The position numbers and the translations under genes are program-made. The notes under the pieces are model-generated. The model saw only the letters and a program-made list of their open reading frames with translations, did not search any database and was not told the origin of the DNA. A stretch of DNA of 64,000 nt from Podocnemis expansa (Eukaryota > Chordata > Testudines > Podocnemididae), in contig ML681992.1 of the NCBI GenBank assembly GCA_007922195.1, forward strand, positions 3,542,426-3,606,425, written 5' to 3'. The first letter of the stretch is position 1; every line of letters begins with the position of its first letter. Below are positions 45,720-57,489 of this stretch, in pieces.

Positions 45720-45888
45720 GAAGCACTACAGTCTTTAAATCATGATTTGAGGACTTTAATAGCTCAGTTATGGGTTTGAGGTTCATTGTAGGAGTGGGGC
45801 GGTGAGGTTTGATGGCCTGCAGTGTGTGGGAGGTCAGACTAGATGATCATATTGGTCCCTTCTGACCTTAATGTCTATGAGTCTATGA
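45720..45888 (+). mobile_element. CR1 LINE 3' end fragment
   Basis: Contains atttgaggactttaatagct, tgatggcctgcagtgtgtgg, gaggtcagactagatgatca and tggtcccttctgacctt and ends in the CR1 tail repeat GTCTATGAGTCTATGA at 45888. 5' truncated; no coding part. Confidence 0.88.
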
Positions 45889-46219
45889 GGTGCATCTACA
45901 CTGGGGACTCTGTTAAGTCGACTTAGAGTGTCCACATTCCAAACTCCTGTAGACTGCCCATGTCCATAGTGGCAGCTGCTAGGTTGACTTAATGCTGAAG
46001 TCAACCTTATTAAGTTGACTTAGGCCAGTGTAGACAGGGCATAGCCCTTAAGGCAGCTCAATAAAGCTTAAGTGTTAAGTTGACCTTAAGAAGTGATATT
46101 ATTAAATCAACTTAAGGAAGTGCTTAAGTCAACTTAATAAATTCCCTATGTGGATGGAGCTTTCCTTAAGTAAACTTAAGGAAAGTTAAGTCAACCTAAG
46201 GCTCCAGTGTAGATATACC
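45889..46219. mobile_element. Harbinger-type MITE built on GTCGAC/GTCAAC palindromes, copy 1
   Basis: Starts at the base after the CR1 tail. Ends GGTGCATCTACACTGG and GGTATATCTACACTGG (read inward), 13 of 16 alike. The interior repeats TTAAGTCAACTTAA-type units (for example TGTTAAGTCGACTTAGAG near 45910 and CTTAAGTCAACTTAATAA near 46125). An internal GTGTAGACAGGGCATAG at about 46027 looks like another end, so two elements may be joined. No clear target duplication. Confidence 0.72.
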
Positions 46220-47020
46220 CTTTGTTAGCTCCAAACAGGACAGGCTGGGAGGAGAGTGGAATTTTTCCTGTCTGGAACACAACAGAGTCATGATGAACAC
46301 TTGGAATACTGCTCAGCTCTTGTGGATGAACATAACTCCATTGATGTCAGTGGAGCTGAGGGTCAGTTTCTGTACCCTTGTATGCTTAAAAGATGTTGAA
46401 GAAAATCATGTCTGTTTCTAATATTACATTAAGGAAATATTTCCATGGTACCTCATCCTTCTAAATAGTGTTTCCTAAAAATTGGACATCAGTCAAAATT
46501 GAAGAAAATACATTCTTTCTAATACTTAAAAATTCATTTCTCTTTTCCTCTTTTTTCCAACTTTTTAGGTGCATATCATATACAGGGCTGACATTGGACT
46601 GCACACAGAAAGAACTAGTATAGTCTAGTGAATAGTAATTTGATGGATCGTGCTTGCAAGATGAACATTAGAGAGCCCTATTAAGGAAATTACATAAAAA
46701 GCCTCCTCTAAACAGGGCATAAGATTTCTATGAAAATAATTCACTAAGCAAAAGGATTCCAAAATCGAATCTAATAAAGTTGGATAGAAAAATCTATTAT
46801 ATCAGTCTGGAATTCAAAGTATCATAAGATGGGGAAATGTAGAAGCAACATTAAACAAGACAAGCAAAATGTAATTCAGAGCACTTATTACCAAAACAGA
46901 GAATAAGGAATGGAAGAATAAAAGTGGGAAAGCAGTCTAATGCTTCCACAATTAATAGATCTACTTAAAAAAATCAATTCTATGCAAAGTTAGAAAGATG
47001 TCAGAAAGGAGCAATTATTC
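46220..47020. other. No gene recognised
   Basis: AT-rich, with an old repeat trace near 46325-46375 (ccattgatgtcagtggagct). Confidence 0.4.
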
Positions 47021-47170
47021 ATGGCTAATTACTTTTTAGAGGATGATGACAACGGTTTAGTTTTCTCTGGTATTGATGAAGAAAAACCTCTAGGGAAATC
47101 ATTTGCAAAGGTTACCAAGGATATGAATTATTCTTTGGTATGTATGAAGTACAAGAATGCGAAAGAATGA
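47021..47170 (+). CDS. Unrecognised short open frame (49 codons), doubtful
   Basis: ATG at 47021, TGA at 47168-47170. The predicted peptide is acidic near the start (E-D-D-D-N-G) and has an ordinary amino-acid mix afterwards. A TTTTTAG at 47033-47039 and a GTATGT at 47138-47143 resemble a splice acceptor and donor enclosing a 98-bp interval in this frame. No family is recognised, and AT-rich DNA gives such frames by chance. Confidence 0.15.
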   Translation: MANYFLEDDDNGLVFSGIDEEKPLGKSFAKVTKDMNYSLVCMKYKNAKE

Positions 47171-47699
47171 GTAAAATACTACTATAGTAAAGGTCATCAA
47201 GACAACTCAGCTAATAGCATAAATTACCGTTTTTAGAAATTCAAACATGTCATCAATATGTCTAACAATGAATTGTCTCCTGGAAAGTATGATTTGTTAT
47301 AAACTGTTCAGAATCTCAGCAGAAGGAAGACTTAAAAATAATTTGCTTCAAGAAAAAAACAAAAGGCAAAATTACAGAAATCAGATATAGCCACCCCAGG
47401 TATGAATTAAAGGGAAAAAAGCCCTTTAAATAGTGCAGTGTTAAGGTCAGTTCTCTTCGTAATTTGTGAGGATTCATGTATGTAAACCCTCTTGACTCTT
47501 TTTCCTCTTCATTCCTTTTCAACATGACTTTCATTGCTTTATGCATTGTAGCCTCTCTGTTATTAGTATTTATGGCTTCATCACTCTAAGCTCCCATTTG
47601 CAATATTTTAGTCCCAAATTTCCCTACATCCACCTCTCAATGGCTTCCACACAAATTAAACTTCCTCACTGCTTTGAAAATTAGCCTATCACATAGTGC
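47171..47699. other. No gene recognised
   Basis: The 76-codon minus frame at 47316-47546 has no recognisable domain. Confidence 0.4.
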
Positions 47700-48038
47700 T
47701 CTCAAGTATCTTGAGCCCAAAAAATGCTAGAAAATGGAAAAAAGTATAGGAAGGAGAGTTAAATGCAGTGAAGTGTAATCACAGAATCAGGTCAGATTAC
47801 TTCAGCAAATCAAACAGATTGTACTGATTCAAACTGAAAAACAAAGACTTTTTTCATATTTCCATTTCACTCCATTTTAGCTTCACCCCAAATTACATGT
47901 AAATGTCTAATCTGATGACGTGGACTTTTTCCCCCATGAAAGCTCATGATATAAATAGATTTGTTAGTCTATAAAAGTGCCACCAGACTCCTTTTTTGGT
48001 TTGTTGAACTAGACTAACACAGCTACCCCTTTGGAACC
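47700..48038 (+). mobile_element. Penelope-like element 3' part with hammerhead-like core, family B
   Basis: The body (47730-47890: tgtaatcacagaatcaggtc, acttcagcaaatcaaacaga) matches the body inside 39394-39991 by eye. The tail follows: CTGATGA (47912-47918), an imperfect stem of GTGGAC...CCCCAT, GAAA (47938-47941), then GCTCATGAT, ATAAATAGATTTGTTAGTCT, AAGTGCCACCAGACTCC and TAGACTAACACAGCTACCCC. The CTGANGA and GAAA boxes of a hammerhead are both intact here, the only direct arm in the window with both. No inverted arm is visible. Confidence 0.68.
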
Positions 48039-48648
48039 TATGTATGACACTTACAACTTGAATAAGTAGTAAGGGGGTTAGGTATGTACTATCAACTCCT
48101 TTATAGCAACTGGATTTATTAAGATGCTAAACATCAACAGCTATCTAATGAATTTCTCTGCAGTCTGAATCAATTAATGCAGATGTTACCAGATTCCCCA
48201 CTATTTTATTATTAAAGAAGGGATAACTTTTTAAATAATATAAGAATGGATTTAAGGCAAAAATACCAAGCTTATTATCAGCTACTGAAATGTCTGATAG
48301 AAGTGAGACAGTGGGTAAAAATGCTTTGATTAGTCATTTGAGCAAAACATGTGGTACTGTTCTAAATGAAGGAATTAAAATTCAAATTATAAGGTACTAA
48401 AATAAACAAAAGGCCCAGCCTCCTATCTTCTTGGTACATTTTGATGTTCAGTGCTATTTATCTTCCAATAAGCAATTCATCTATGGACATGACTTGAATA
48501 TCCCATCTAGTCTTTTCTGAGCTGCTTTGCTACCAGGGGAGCAAAGCTGCTGTACCAAAGGAAATGAAAAAGAGAAGTCAGGAGGAGGAGACAGGCTGGG
48601 AGAAAAGTCAGCGCCAAGGGTCTAAAGTACAGCACAGCTCCTCTTAAA
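48039..48648. other. No gene recognised
   Basis: The minus frame at 48507-48728 (73 codons) is Leu-rich without a recognisable domain and overlaps the next repeat. Confidence 0.4.
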
Positions 48649-48938
48649 AGTACACCTATACTGTACTCACAGGACATGACTAGCTTAAGCCAGCATATCA
48701 GAGCTAGCTTAGATCTGCAGCAGTGCACCTGTATCTCCCCCTTCCTCCAGCACAGACTCTAAAAGCTCACCAGAAACCCTATAATCGCTCATAGGATGCC
48801 AATTCTGAAGGCTACATAGCTATTACTAATGTTATTACTTGACTGTTTCCATAGCTGAGCTAGCTAGAGCAGGTATATCGGCTTGATCTGCAGAAATCAA
48901 TAGGGTTAAATCACCATGAAGTTAGTGTAGAAGAGGAG
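48649..48938. mobile_element. Possible decayed MITE
   Basis: Left text AAGTACACCTATACTG and right text AGTTAGTGTAGAAGAG (ACACTAACT read inward) loosely resemble the ends of MITEs in this window, and AGCTAGCT-type motifs (gagctagcttagatctgc; gctgagctagctagagcagg) lie inside both halves. No target duplication. Confidence 0.3.
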
Positions 48939-49202
48939 AGAATCAGAAATTTTGTATTAGAAATCAAACTGCTTATCTGAGAGAAGCTAATATATTTCTT
49001 GTATTCTTGGTCTATTGATAGCTTTTCTGATGCTACACCTAGTGCAAAGAGCAATGAAAATTTAACTTAAATGGTTTCTATAATAAGCTACTGGAATGCA
49101 AATTCAGAGATGGAAAATATACCCTCCAAAGGATAAAGGTATAACTTGGCTTCCTAGTAATGGAGACCAAGTCCCCTATCTCTCTTGTGGTCATTTATGT
49201 CT

Positions 49203-49640
49203 GTGACAGAAACCTGGGTGAGACCGGCCTGAGTCAGCCCTCTCCTCTGGGAACTTGCATTAAGGCAAAATGGGACCTAGCTGAGGGAACCTACAGTGAG
49301 GGGGGGCTGATGGGAAGCAGCCGTAGAGTTCATTAGCTGAGCAGTAGTATATGAGCAACTGAAAAGAACCTAGGGGAAAGGGAGGTTGATCTAGACAGAG
49401 AAAGAGATGTAACAGAGGGAGGGTGAGCTTTTTCTGGGTCACTCACTGACAATACAACTGTAGGGACTGGAAAGTTGTATGTAGTGTGAATGGATGGTGG
49501 TAGGCAGATTGCTGAAATAAAGAACATCAGTGAGCATTGACTGGAAGTCACCGAGCGATGTTTTAGAAGAAGTTTGGTGTAGCAGGTAGGGGCCCTTTGT
49601 AAAATTTGCTACTATGTCTGTGCAATGTGAATGTAAAATA
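49203..49640 (+). mobile_element. LTR-like fragment
   Basis: Begins TGTGACAGAAACCTGGG, a common start of gypsy-type LTRs, and is GC- and purine-richer than its flanks. A TATA-like AGTATATGAGC lies near 49348 and AATAAAGAAC near 49517. The right end is not defined. The overlapping minus frames (49260-49442, 49333-49551) are pyrimidine-rich chance frames. Confidence 0.4.
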
Positions 49641-51819
49641 TTACCAAATTAGAATAGCGTAAGGCAGTGAAGAGTCAGACCCCTGGACTGGCAGTCTGCC
49701 AGTGCTGAAGATTGCTAAAATATAAATGGTAGTGAGCCAAACATTACAAAATACTAGCACAAAGATCAATAATAATGTGAAGCAGAAAGCAGAGTAGCCA
49801 TCAGTTTTTAAGCAATTACACAGTTAAAACAATCACATTTGTATCACTTCTTTTTTCAGTTTCTCTTGTTCTTGGTGACAGCTATTGGCCTGTTGTTCTC
49901 TTGGGACACCATGTAGTTTCAAATGATTGATATGCAGCCACTTGCATAATTCATTTCCTGTGGCTGTGTCTGGGTGGGTGTATCTACAGGGGCATTTAAG
50001 TGAAAGCCAGAGATGAAAATGCGATGCTCATGAAAAGCAGAAAAAAATGATTGTAACATATCTAGATCATCTATTAAAATTGTATCAAAAAGTTATAAAT
50101 TCTTAAACATAATATTTAACAGTAAACTGTCATAGAAGCAATAGATTCATTGTAAAAAGGCTCAAAGTGCATACATCTCATTGAGTGTTTATCATTAACT
50201 TCATGGGATGCTGATAGGAAATGTCTGACCATAATTTATATTTCTGATGCTTCTCAAATCTATTACTCACCTTTCTCTAGTTTTATAACTCCTCTGGACA
50301 GAATGGAAATTGAACAGTCAGAGTAGCTCCTAGAGGGTTTTTTTCTCTATTATCTCAGTCTTCCAGATTGAGCTAGCCCTTACCTGTAATCAGACTTCTG
50401 CTGCCAAAGTGTTCCTCAGAAAATGAAGTTTAATTTTTCTAAAAAAACAAATAAAGTGGTATCTCACTTAATCAAAAGTAATTTTAATCCAATATTGAAA
50501 CAAAAATTGTGGATCAAATCCCAAAGTCCTTGATTGTTACCTAGAAAAAACTCTTATGAAAATCACTGGGTGTCTTAAAAGAGTAAGGACTTGAAAGTAA
50601 AGCCCCAGGAAAATAATGCAAAAATATATTTAAAAACCAATTAATGAAAGATTTTTAACTGCTCGAATAAAATAGCAAAGGGCACAATGAGAATTTTAAG
50701 ACTAAATAAAATAAAATAAAGATAAGAAAATGGTTAAGGTGAGAAAAGACACTACATCAGAAGATTCAAGAAATTTGACAAGTGATAGTTTGGGCACCCA
50801 TGAAGTGTGGGCCCAAAAGGGATGCCATACAAGGTGACACATACCAGTTTGAAAGGAATTAGAAAAAGAGGAAGACAAAACCGGGTGAAAAAAATTGGAA
50901 GAAAAAGGGTGAAAAATTATATAGAACAAAAAAGCTTATTGATTAATCAAGCTGTGATGATTGTATTTGACCAATAACGGTGGCTAGATTTCATTTAATC
51001 CCACCATCACTGTTGAACTGATTGATGGGAATCAAAGAACAAGATATTCAAAATAGTAAATGAACCAAAGAGTTTTAGGGCTAAATTCTGCCATTGTCAC
51101 AACCTCAAATAATTTCTTCTTGGAATCAGCTCCATGTAAACAAACCCTTCTGCCCACAGAGGGTTGATTCCAAGATGCTAGTTCAAATCTGCATATAGAT
51201 CTGGCAAGCAGAATAAAACTCTATAGCTTGAAATGAATATAATTGAAAACAGAATATGAACTATTTATTAATGGCATCTTTTGCAGCTATTGGATCAGTT
51301 TGATCTTTGGTGTAATGGCGATGACTTCAGTGAAGTCACCAGAGAACATAATTTGTCTCACTGTATTAAAACCACAATCTAATATTTGCAGATGACTTTT
51401 ACTCATTATTAAATATATGGAAAATGTAAGATATTCGAGACAGTAAGAACATTCCTACATTTATTTTGCTCTAAATTTGATCAATTTCTCAGTGCTGACT
51501 TTATTTTCTCTTTTTTGAGTATATCTGTTGCATTTCTTCCTCTGAAGCGAGAACACAGACTAGCAGTTATATGGTCATAGTAGGCCTGAAAAGGCCAAGC
51601 CACCTTGTAAAGAACATGACTGAAATCTAACCTTTAAAGACATGTTGTAGGAAAATACAATGACAATAGTACAAGTAGGCTAGGGCTTTAATATGCATGT
51701 GTATTGTTAGAAGTTTTTTTGATGATGTTTGCACCTATCTTGTTAGAGGTTAGCCAGGTGACTGAACTGCTTCCCTGTTACTATTGTTCTACCTGAAGAA
51801 GTCAAAAGGGAACATTAAC
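49641..51819. other. No gene recognised
   Basis: AT-rich. The 75-codon minus frame at 50702-50929 is Phe/Ser-rich because of a purine-rich plus strand. Confidence 0.4.
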
Positions 51820-51827
51820 ATCTAGAT

Positions 51828-52019
51828 CAGGGGTCTCAAACTCAAATCACCATGAGGGCCACATGAGGACTAGTAGAAGGCCACATGGGGACTAGTACGT
51901 TAGCCCAAGAGCCACACCACTGAAACCTTTCCATACAACAATATTGCAGATATCAGTAACAGTAGTGTCATTGCAGGCTGCAGAAAATAGCTTTAAGGGC
52001 AGCGTGTTTGAGACCCCTG
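51828..52019. mobile_element. hAT-type (MER1/Charlie-like) MITE with perfect target duplication
   Basis: A 192-bp element whose terminal repeats share CAGGGGTCTCAAAC exactly. The flanks are a perfect 8-bp duplication ATCTAGAT (51820-51827 and 52020-52027), which fits the NTCTAGAN preference of vertebrate Charlie-type hAT elements. The text gagggccacatgaggactag occurs twice in varied form inside. Non-coding. Confidence 0.92.
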
Positions 52020-52085
52020 ATCTAGATGGACCTTTGATGTACCCATGTAAACTGTCTATTAATGGTACTAATGCAGCTAATTACC

Positions 52086-52978
52086 TGTGGTACCCATGAG
52101 GGGAAGGTTTTATTTCAAAGGACAATATACATTATTATTTTCCATTTAAGAAAATATCTGTGAACTGTCATCAAAGCCCACTTGGAGAAATGACCTGCAA
52201 ATGTCTGCCCAGTTACAGCTATAGAAGGAAGTTGGGAACATAATACTTTTATCTCATATCTGTCCAAGCTTCCCAGGAAAAGTTTGGGCCCCAGGATTGA
52301 GATCCCAGCCAGCACTGGCCTGGAATCACCCTGCTAATTCTCATGGGAGAATTAGAGCAACTCTACACTTGAACTATTTGGTCTATATTCCTTTGAACTA
52401 GATTTATAACAAGTGAGACTGTGAAACAGGGACTTAAACTCATCCGGGTATTAGATGTATGACTAAGATCTGCAAACTTTGAATTCTGATAGCAACTTGA
52501 TGTATTAGACTTTCAAATCATTATATGTATGTGATTGCTTTAGCCCTTTAACAGTACTCTCACAGTTTATTTGTTTTCTTGTATAATAAACCTTTAGTTT
52601 CAGGTACTAAATGATTGGCTGGCAGTGTGATAATTTGGGTAAGATCCAAACCTATACCGTACTATGTAATGTGCCTGATCCTTTGGGGTCAGGAGAAACC
52701 TTCCTGGGTAAAGAGGTTGGCGTTTTAAGCAATTTCTCTCTTTACCAGACCCAGTGACTATCTGGGAAGCAGTAGCTGAAATGCAGTGAAGGGGGCTGAG
52801 TATATCTTATGGTGGCTTCTTGATATCCAGTGTGGGGGATCAGAAGCATTGTTTGTGACTGGCTAGGGAGTTTATCTTCAGGTAACTGACCAGTGCTAGG
52901 AGAATTTGCTGTTCTCCTTTTTGCAGCTTGCCCTGATCTTCGCATATTCAGGTGGTTATCTGAGGAGGCCCAGGTAAC
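52086..52978 (+). mobile_element. LTR-like retroelement fragment, family L, copy 2
   Basis: Plus-strand relative of 3960-4800. It starts near TGTGGTACCCATG, has AATAAACCTTTA at about 52585, then a leader-like stretch shared with copy 1 (gattggctggcagtgtgata, ctgatcctttggggtcagga, agacccagtgactatctggg, tttttgcagcttgccctgat). The similarity ends near 52978. No coding region is visible; the 181-codon minus frame here is antisense and chance. Confidence 0.5.
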
Positions 52979-54204
52979 ATATATTATGAGATGAGGGGTT
53001 GTTCTCTGGTGGATTCTGAGTACAGATGTGGCAGAACCTAGCAGGAAGACACATTTCTGATTTCTGAGTGAAATGTAATTACAAGTAAAGTAAATATGTA
53101 CATACGCATCTGTTGAGAAAAAAGAGAGAATCAGCAAAGAGCCCAAATAAGATAGGAGAAACTTTGATAATGAGACTTCATCTCCATTTCTTGATGTCAG
53201 GACTTGGAGGATATGGGAGGAGTTATGCAACCAATCTTTATCTGTATATGAAGCTAATTTTGGTAACAAGTGTATTGCAGAAGACACCTAGTTTGATTTG
53301 CTTCCTTATTTTAATAATTTGTTCAAAAAAAAATTAGAGGAAGATGACTTAGATGGGCTTGAACTGAAACATAACATTGAACTGGGGAGACACTCCAGTC
53401 CACCCAATATTGAATTTTGTGCCTGCAACCCATCTCTGGTGAAAAATATCCTTGAGGAGAAGATTATTTTTGCCCTGTTGATATCTGATATAATCAAAGC
53501 TACAAAAAGATCTGATACACTTGTAAAACCTTGTTATTAAGTCTGTAAGGTCAGGCATCTTCTTTGTGCAAATCCATTACTATCATAAAAATAGATTTTC
53601 TGATGGAGACAGCACGTTACCTAGAAAATCTTGCATCTTTCTATAACTGAAGTGCTAAGAGAGACTGTCATTTGTATTGATAGCTTTCTGTGATTAGGGG
53701 AAGAGATAGAGAAGTGAATAAAGTGATAAGGCACATTATGCAGCTGGAAGTCCCTAAGTAATGAAGATCAAAATGTTAAATTACAGTATAACTATCTAAA
53801 TCAAAGTTATTTTCTTTATAATATAAGAAAGGTTTAAGAGAATGTCAGATGTGATAATTACTAGGCAGGAAAATTATTATTCAAAAATTGTGTGACGGTG
53901 GATTAAACCACACATTTTAGGTAAGTCATCCATAATGGGCTGTGTCTAGGGTGCTACCATTAAGATCAGAAATCTGAAAGCTACATTATATCTGGAGGTG
54001 AGCTGTCACAGGTATTTCATTATTTTCAATAACTTGTGGGCACTTCAAAAATAATCCTCCTAGTTGCATTTCTAACAAGCTCAATTATAGCAGCATTGTT
54101 ATTGTCTACATAACATCCAACTGACAAGTGTGCCATGCTAAGTAAGGCTTCTGTCCCTGAAGATTATGATCTAAATGCTGTGGTCAAAGTTTTTTAATTT
54201 ATTC
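52979..54204. other. No gene recognised
   Basis: Frames at 53113-53337, 53298-53540 (plus) and 53306-53558 (minus) overlap on both strands. The 80-codon plus frame (53298-53540) is acidic and Lys-rich without a known motif. Confidence 0.4.
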
Positions 54205-54312
54205 CAACAGCTAGAAAGAATGAAAGAAAGACTGACTCTACAGCCCAGTGATTCAAAACAGACACTTGAAATGGGGACTCCCAGTCCCAGCTGAATGCCC
54301 TAACCATTGGAG
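54205..54312 (-). mobile_element. tRNA-derived SINE fragment
   Basis: Minus strand: a box-A-like TGGTTAGGGCATTCAGCTGG, then GGGACTGGGAGTCCCC, a decayed box B (TTTCAAGTGT, compare GGTTCAAGTCC) and TTGAATCACTGGGCTGTAG. The box A to box B spacing of about 40 bp is that of a pol III promoter of tRNA type. Too decayed for transcription. Confidence 0.5.
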
Positions 54313-56970
54313 TTATTGGGCTATGCTTGGAGATTCTCAATCTGATTTTTTGCAAAAAAAAATATACAAGTCTTTCTGATTTTAATAACCTTTATTTTTT
54401 TGTGGCTTGGAACTCTTGTTTTTCAGCCTGCCTTAGCTGTGTTCCTGGATGTTGGAGAGAAATTCTTTTATTGCAATAGAAGTGATACAGAATGAGACAA
54501 GAAGGCTTACGATGCAAGGTACATTCACATTTCTGGGAAATCTTACAGGAGTTTGCCTTGAGCTAAAATGGAACTTTCTGAAGACCTGGAGGCATTTTCA
54601 ATAAGCCATGTCATATCACATGATAGTTAGAAAAGATTACTTGGATCAATCAGTCTAAGCCAGTATATTTTGAGGGGCTAATCACTTTATTATTCCCGCA
54701 TCCTATAGCTTAGGTAATATGTTTCCAAATATCTGTCATATAACAATGCAATGCCATTGTGCATTCAGCTCCTAAACAAACTGCAGCTTTCCTACCTAAC
54801 CTGCAGGGAAACAGCAGACTGGCCAGGCAATCAAAATACAGGTTTTTGAAAAGGTCAAAGGATTCCAGCAAAATACTATGTTTCATGTAGTGTATAAAGC
54901 ATGAAAATGTTGATATTTATTGTGATAGGGGAGAACTGTAAGAGAAACAGGATCTGACATAACATTTTTTTCATACTTGTGAGGCAGACTGTGTCAAAGC
55001 TGGAAACAGGCAGCAGCCTAACATAGTCCGATTATTGTTTTTGTTTTTTAATCTTTACTTTTCTTTGGAAACCTTGAAGCTGAATCATTAGTTAGCAGAC
55101 ATGTTCTGTCATTTGTAAAGAATGGGAAGAACAAATGCCACTTGCCTTTTTAGGAGCTATTCAAACTCAAATGAGTAAAGCTACTCAGCTTATTTGTTTC
55201 CATGCACTTCTTTGCTGTGGCAGTAATGTGTCAGATGACTTTAAACCTGTTAGTCAGAACAGCCCTTGAAGCTTTCTTGGTTCTAAGCAAGCATGTAAGC
55301 AACACAGATGAAATAAGTGCAGGAGCTGAAGGAACAGATCTGGATTCAGAGGAAACTTAACATGCGCAACTGTGTTTTGAGGAAGAGGTGACTTTATATC
55401 TCAAGAGGCATAGTGAGGGATCATTTGTCAGGTCTCACAATATGCTAGAGGAGTTTATTAATTAGATGTGTACCAAACGTTAAGTATCATTTCAAGGTAT
55501 TCAGCCAAATAAATACCTTTGAATTATATCTGACTAAAGCCAAAATAGTAAACAGCAATAAATAATAGTTACATGTACTATATTTGATTGCTCATTTAAT
55601 CAGTTTGTTAGTCATAATAAAAAACAAGAGCAACAATTATTAATGAACCTCATTACCTTGCAAAAGAGAACACATTATGTAGATAGTCCTATGCCCAATA
55701 CCAGTACACTTTATGAAATTAACACTGAAGATCTACTTTTGATTAAACCCAAGTACTAGAACCTCAGTCTACCCCTAATCGGACCTAAAGGTTTCTATTC
55801 TCATATTTTATAAACAAAAAATAGTTTAACAAGTAAATCTATTGTGAAAAAATTATTTTGTTGCTTAGAAAATAACTTGCTGCTTTTTCTAAACTAAGCT
55901 GAAAGACCTCCCAGGAGAGATAGTGCTAGGAGGCTTTATTGGTGTTTGGTGAAGTTTAGGATGGGAGGATTGCATATACAAAGAAAAGGTTGTATGTTTC
56001 TGGTGGTGTGATTCTTTCCAGTGGTTGGGTGACCTTCAGATAATAACCTGAGTTCTACATACATATCCGTATGGAATCCAAACTCTTGACTTATTTGTAG
56101 TTCATCTACCCCTTTTGCACGTGGTTGAAAAATGTCTTACTGCTACTCTGTGGCATGTGAATATGCACGTACCATTCTTGTTTTATAATGCATGCAAATA
56201 GAATTTAACATTTTTTTTAAGTCTAGCTCACAGATCAGTAAAGTTACAGATGAATTTGTAAAATTTTTCTGGCCGTTTTTTTCCTTCTTTTTTGTCTAAT
56301 TCTTAGCATGTATGGCAACTGATATTCCATGCACTCGTGTTCTAGTCTAATCTATTCTGCTATTGCAAATAATGTCAGAGGTGGTTCATGTTTTCTCTCA
56401 CTGCATTATTTATCAAACGAATATGAAATCAAAATATTGAATCACAGACTATGTAGACACTACACTGTGCTGTGCCATCTGAACCTTCTCAATATTCTGC
56501 CATAGGACAAAGTGCAATTTCCTACTCTTATCATGACAGTTTTTCCTTGCTCTAGCCTTTATCTTCGTTATCTTTTCTTAATTATTATTATTATTATTAT
56601 TGTATTGTCTGTATTCAGCCAAGAAAAACTATCCACATAATTCTTTGTCATGTATTTTATAGCCAGCATCAATTGTATACAAGAGGTTTCAGTATATAAG
56701 ACCTTGCTTCCAACAAAGCTAGCAGTAGGTTGAATCTATAATTTATTTTACCCTTGTCTGAATACTTTTTAATGAAGCCATTGCTCTAAATTCCCTCTAT
56801 TTTATCTACCTCTTCCTTGACATCTGGCATCTGCTAGTGGCACAATTCCACAGTGCCGTCTCTGAGCAGGTTGTCACCCTTTACTTGGCAGATGGTGCTT
56901 AAATATCAAGGCTAAAGGAATTGTAGTAACACCTAAAAGAGGCAGATTACATTTACTGTCCACATACTAA
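54313..56970. other. Repeat-poor AT-rich region; (ATT)n microsatellite
   Basis: The longest stretch of the window in which I recognise no transposable element, apart from the (ATT)n run at 56578-56602. No frame of 60 codons or more. Text such as caacaattattaatgaacct (about 55635) is the kind of AT-rich sequence seen in conserved non-coding elements, but conservation cannot be judged from one sequence. Confidence 0.4.
56578..56602. repeat. (ATT)n microsatellite
   Basis: About eight tandem ATT units. Confidence 0.95.
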
Positions 56971-57489
56971 AGCCATGTCTACACTGCAGCAGGATTTTAA
57001 TTTGATTTTCACCCGCCAAATTATGAAAGTCATAGGAGCATGATTACACCACACTACTTGCTCTAGGCTCTTGTGTTCCCACCATTTCTTTGGCTTTAAA
57101 GCAGTGCATTGTGGGTAGCCATTCAATGGTGCAACTAGCCACTGCAGCTCATAAGAAGGTTGTTCTCCTCAGATCCAACATACTCCCTCTCCCTCCCTTC
57201 ACTCCTCTTCTTGTCTCAGACAATGAAAATGCATTTTAAAACCTTTTTTCTATGCTGCAGACATGGAGTGGCATGGAGTCCACTCAGCTCTGCACTTTTA
57301 TTTTGAGTGTTACAAACACCTTATGCCCTATCTAGCAGTATTTTCAGCAGCAAACCAGGAGCTGCAACACAGGACACTGCAGTGTTACTGAGACTGTCCT
57401 GCTGCAAGCAATAGAGTGAAACAATTCCCACTTGCTCCAGATTGTCAGGCGTCATATTCAATCTAGGGAGACCCAGGTTTTGGGCCAGG

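Noticed and set aside
52742..53287. 181-codon open frame on the minus strand as a gene
   Set aside because: It lies antisense to the leader-like part of the family L LTR fragment, has no domain, and its related copy at 3960-4360 does not keep the same frame.
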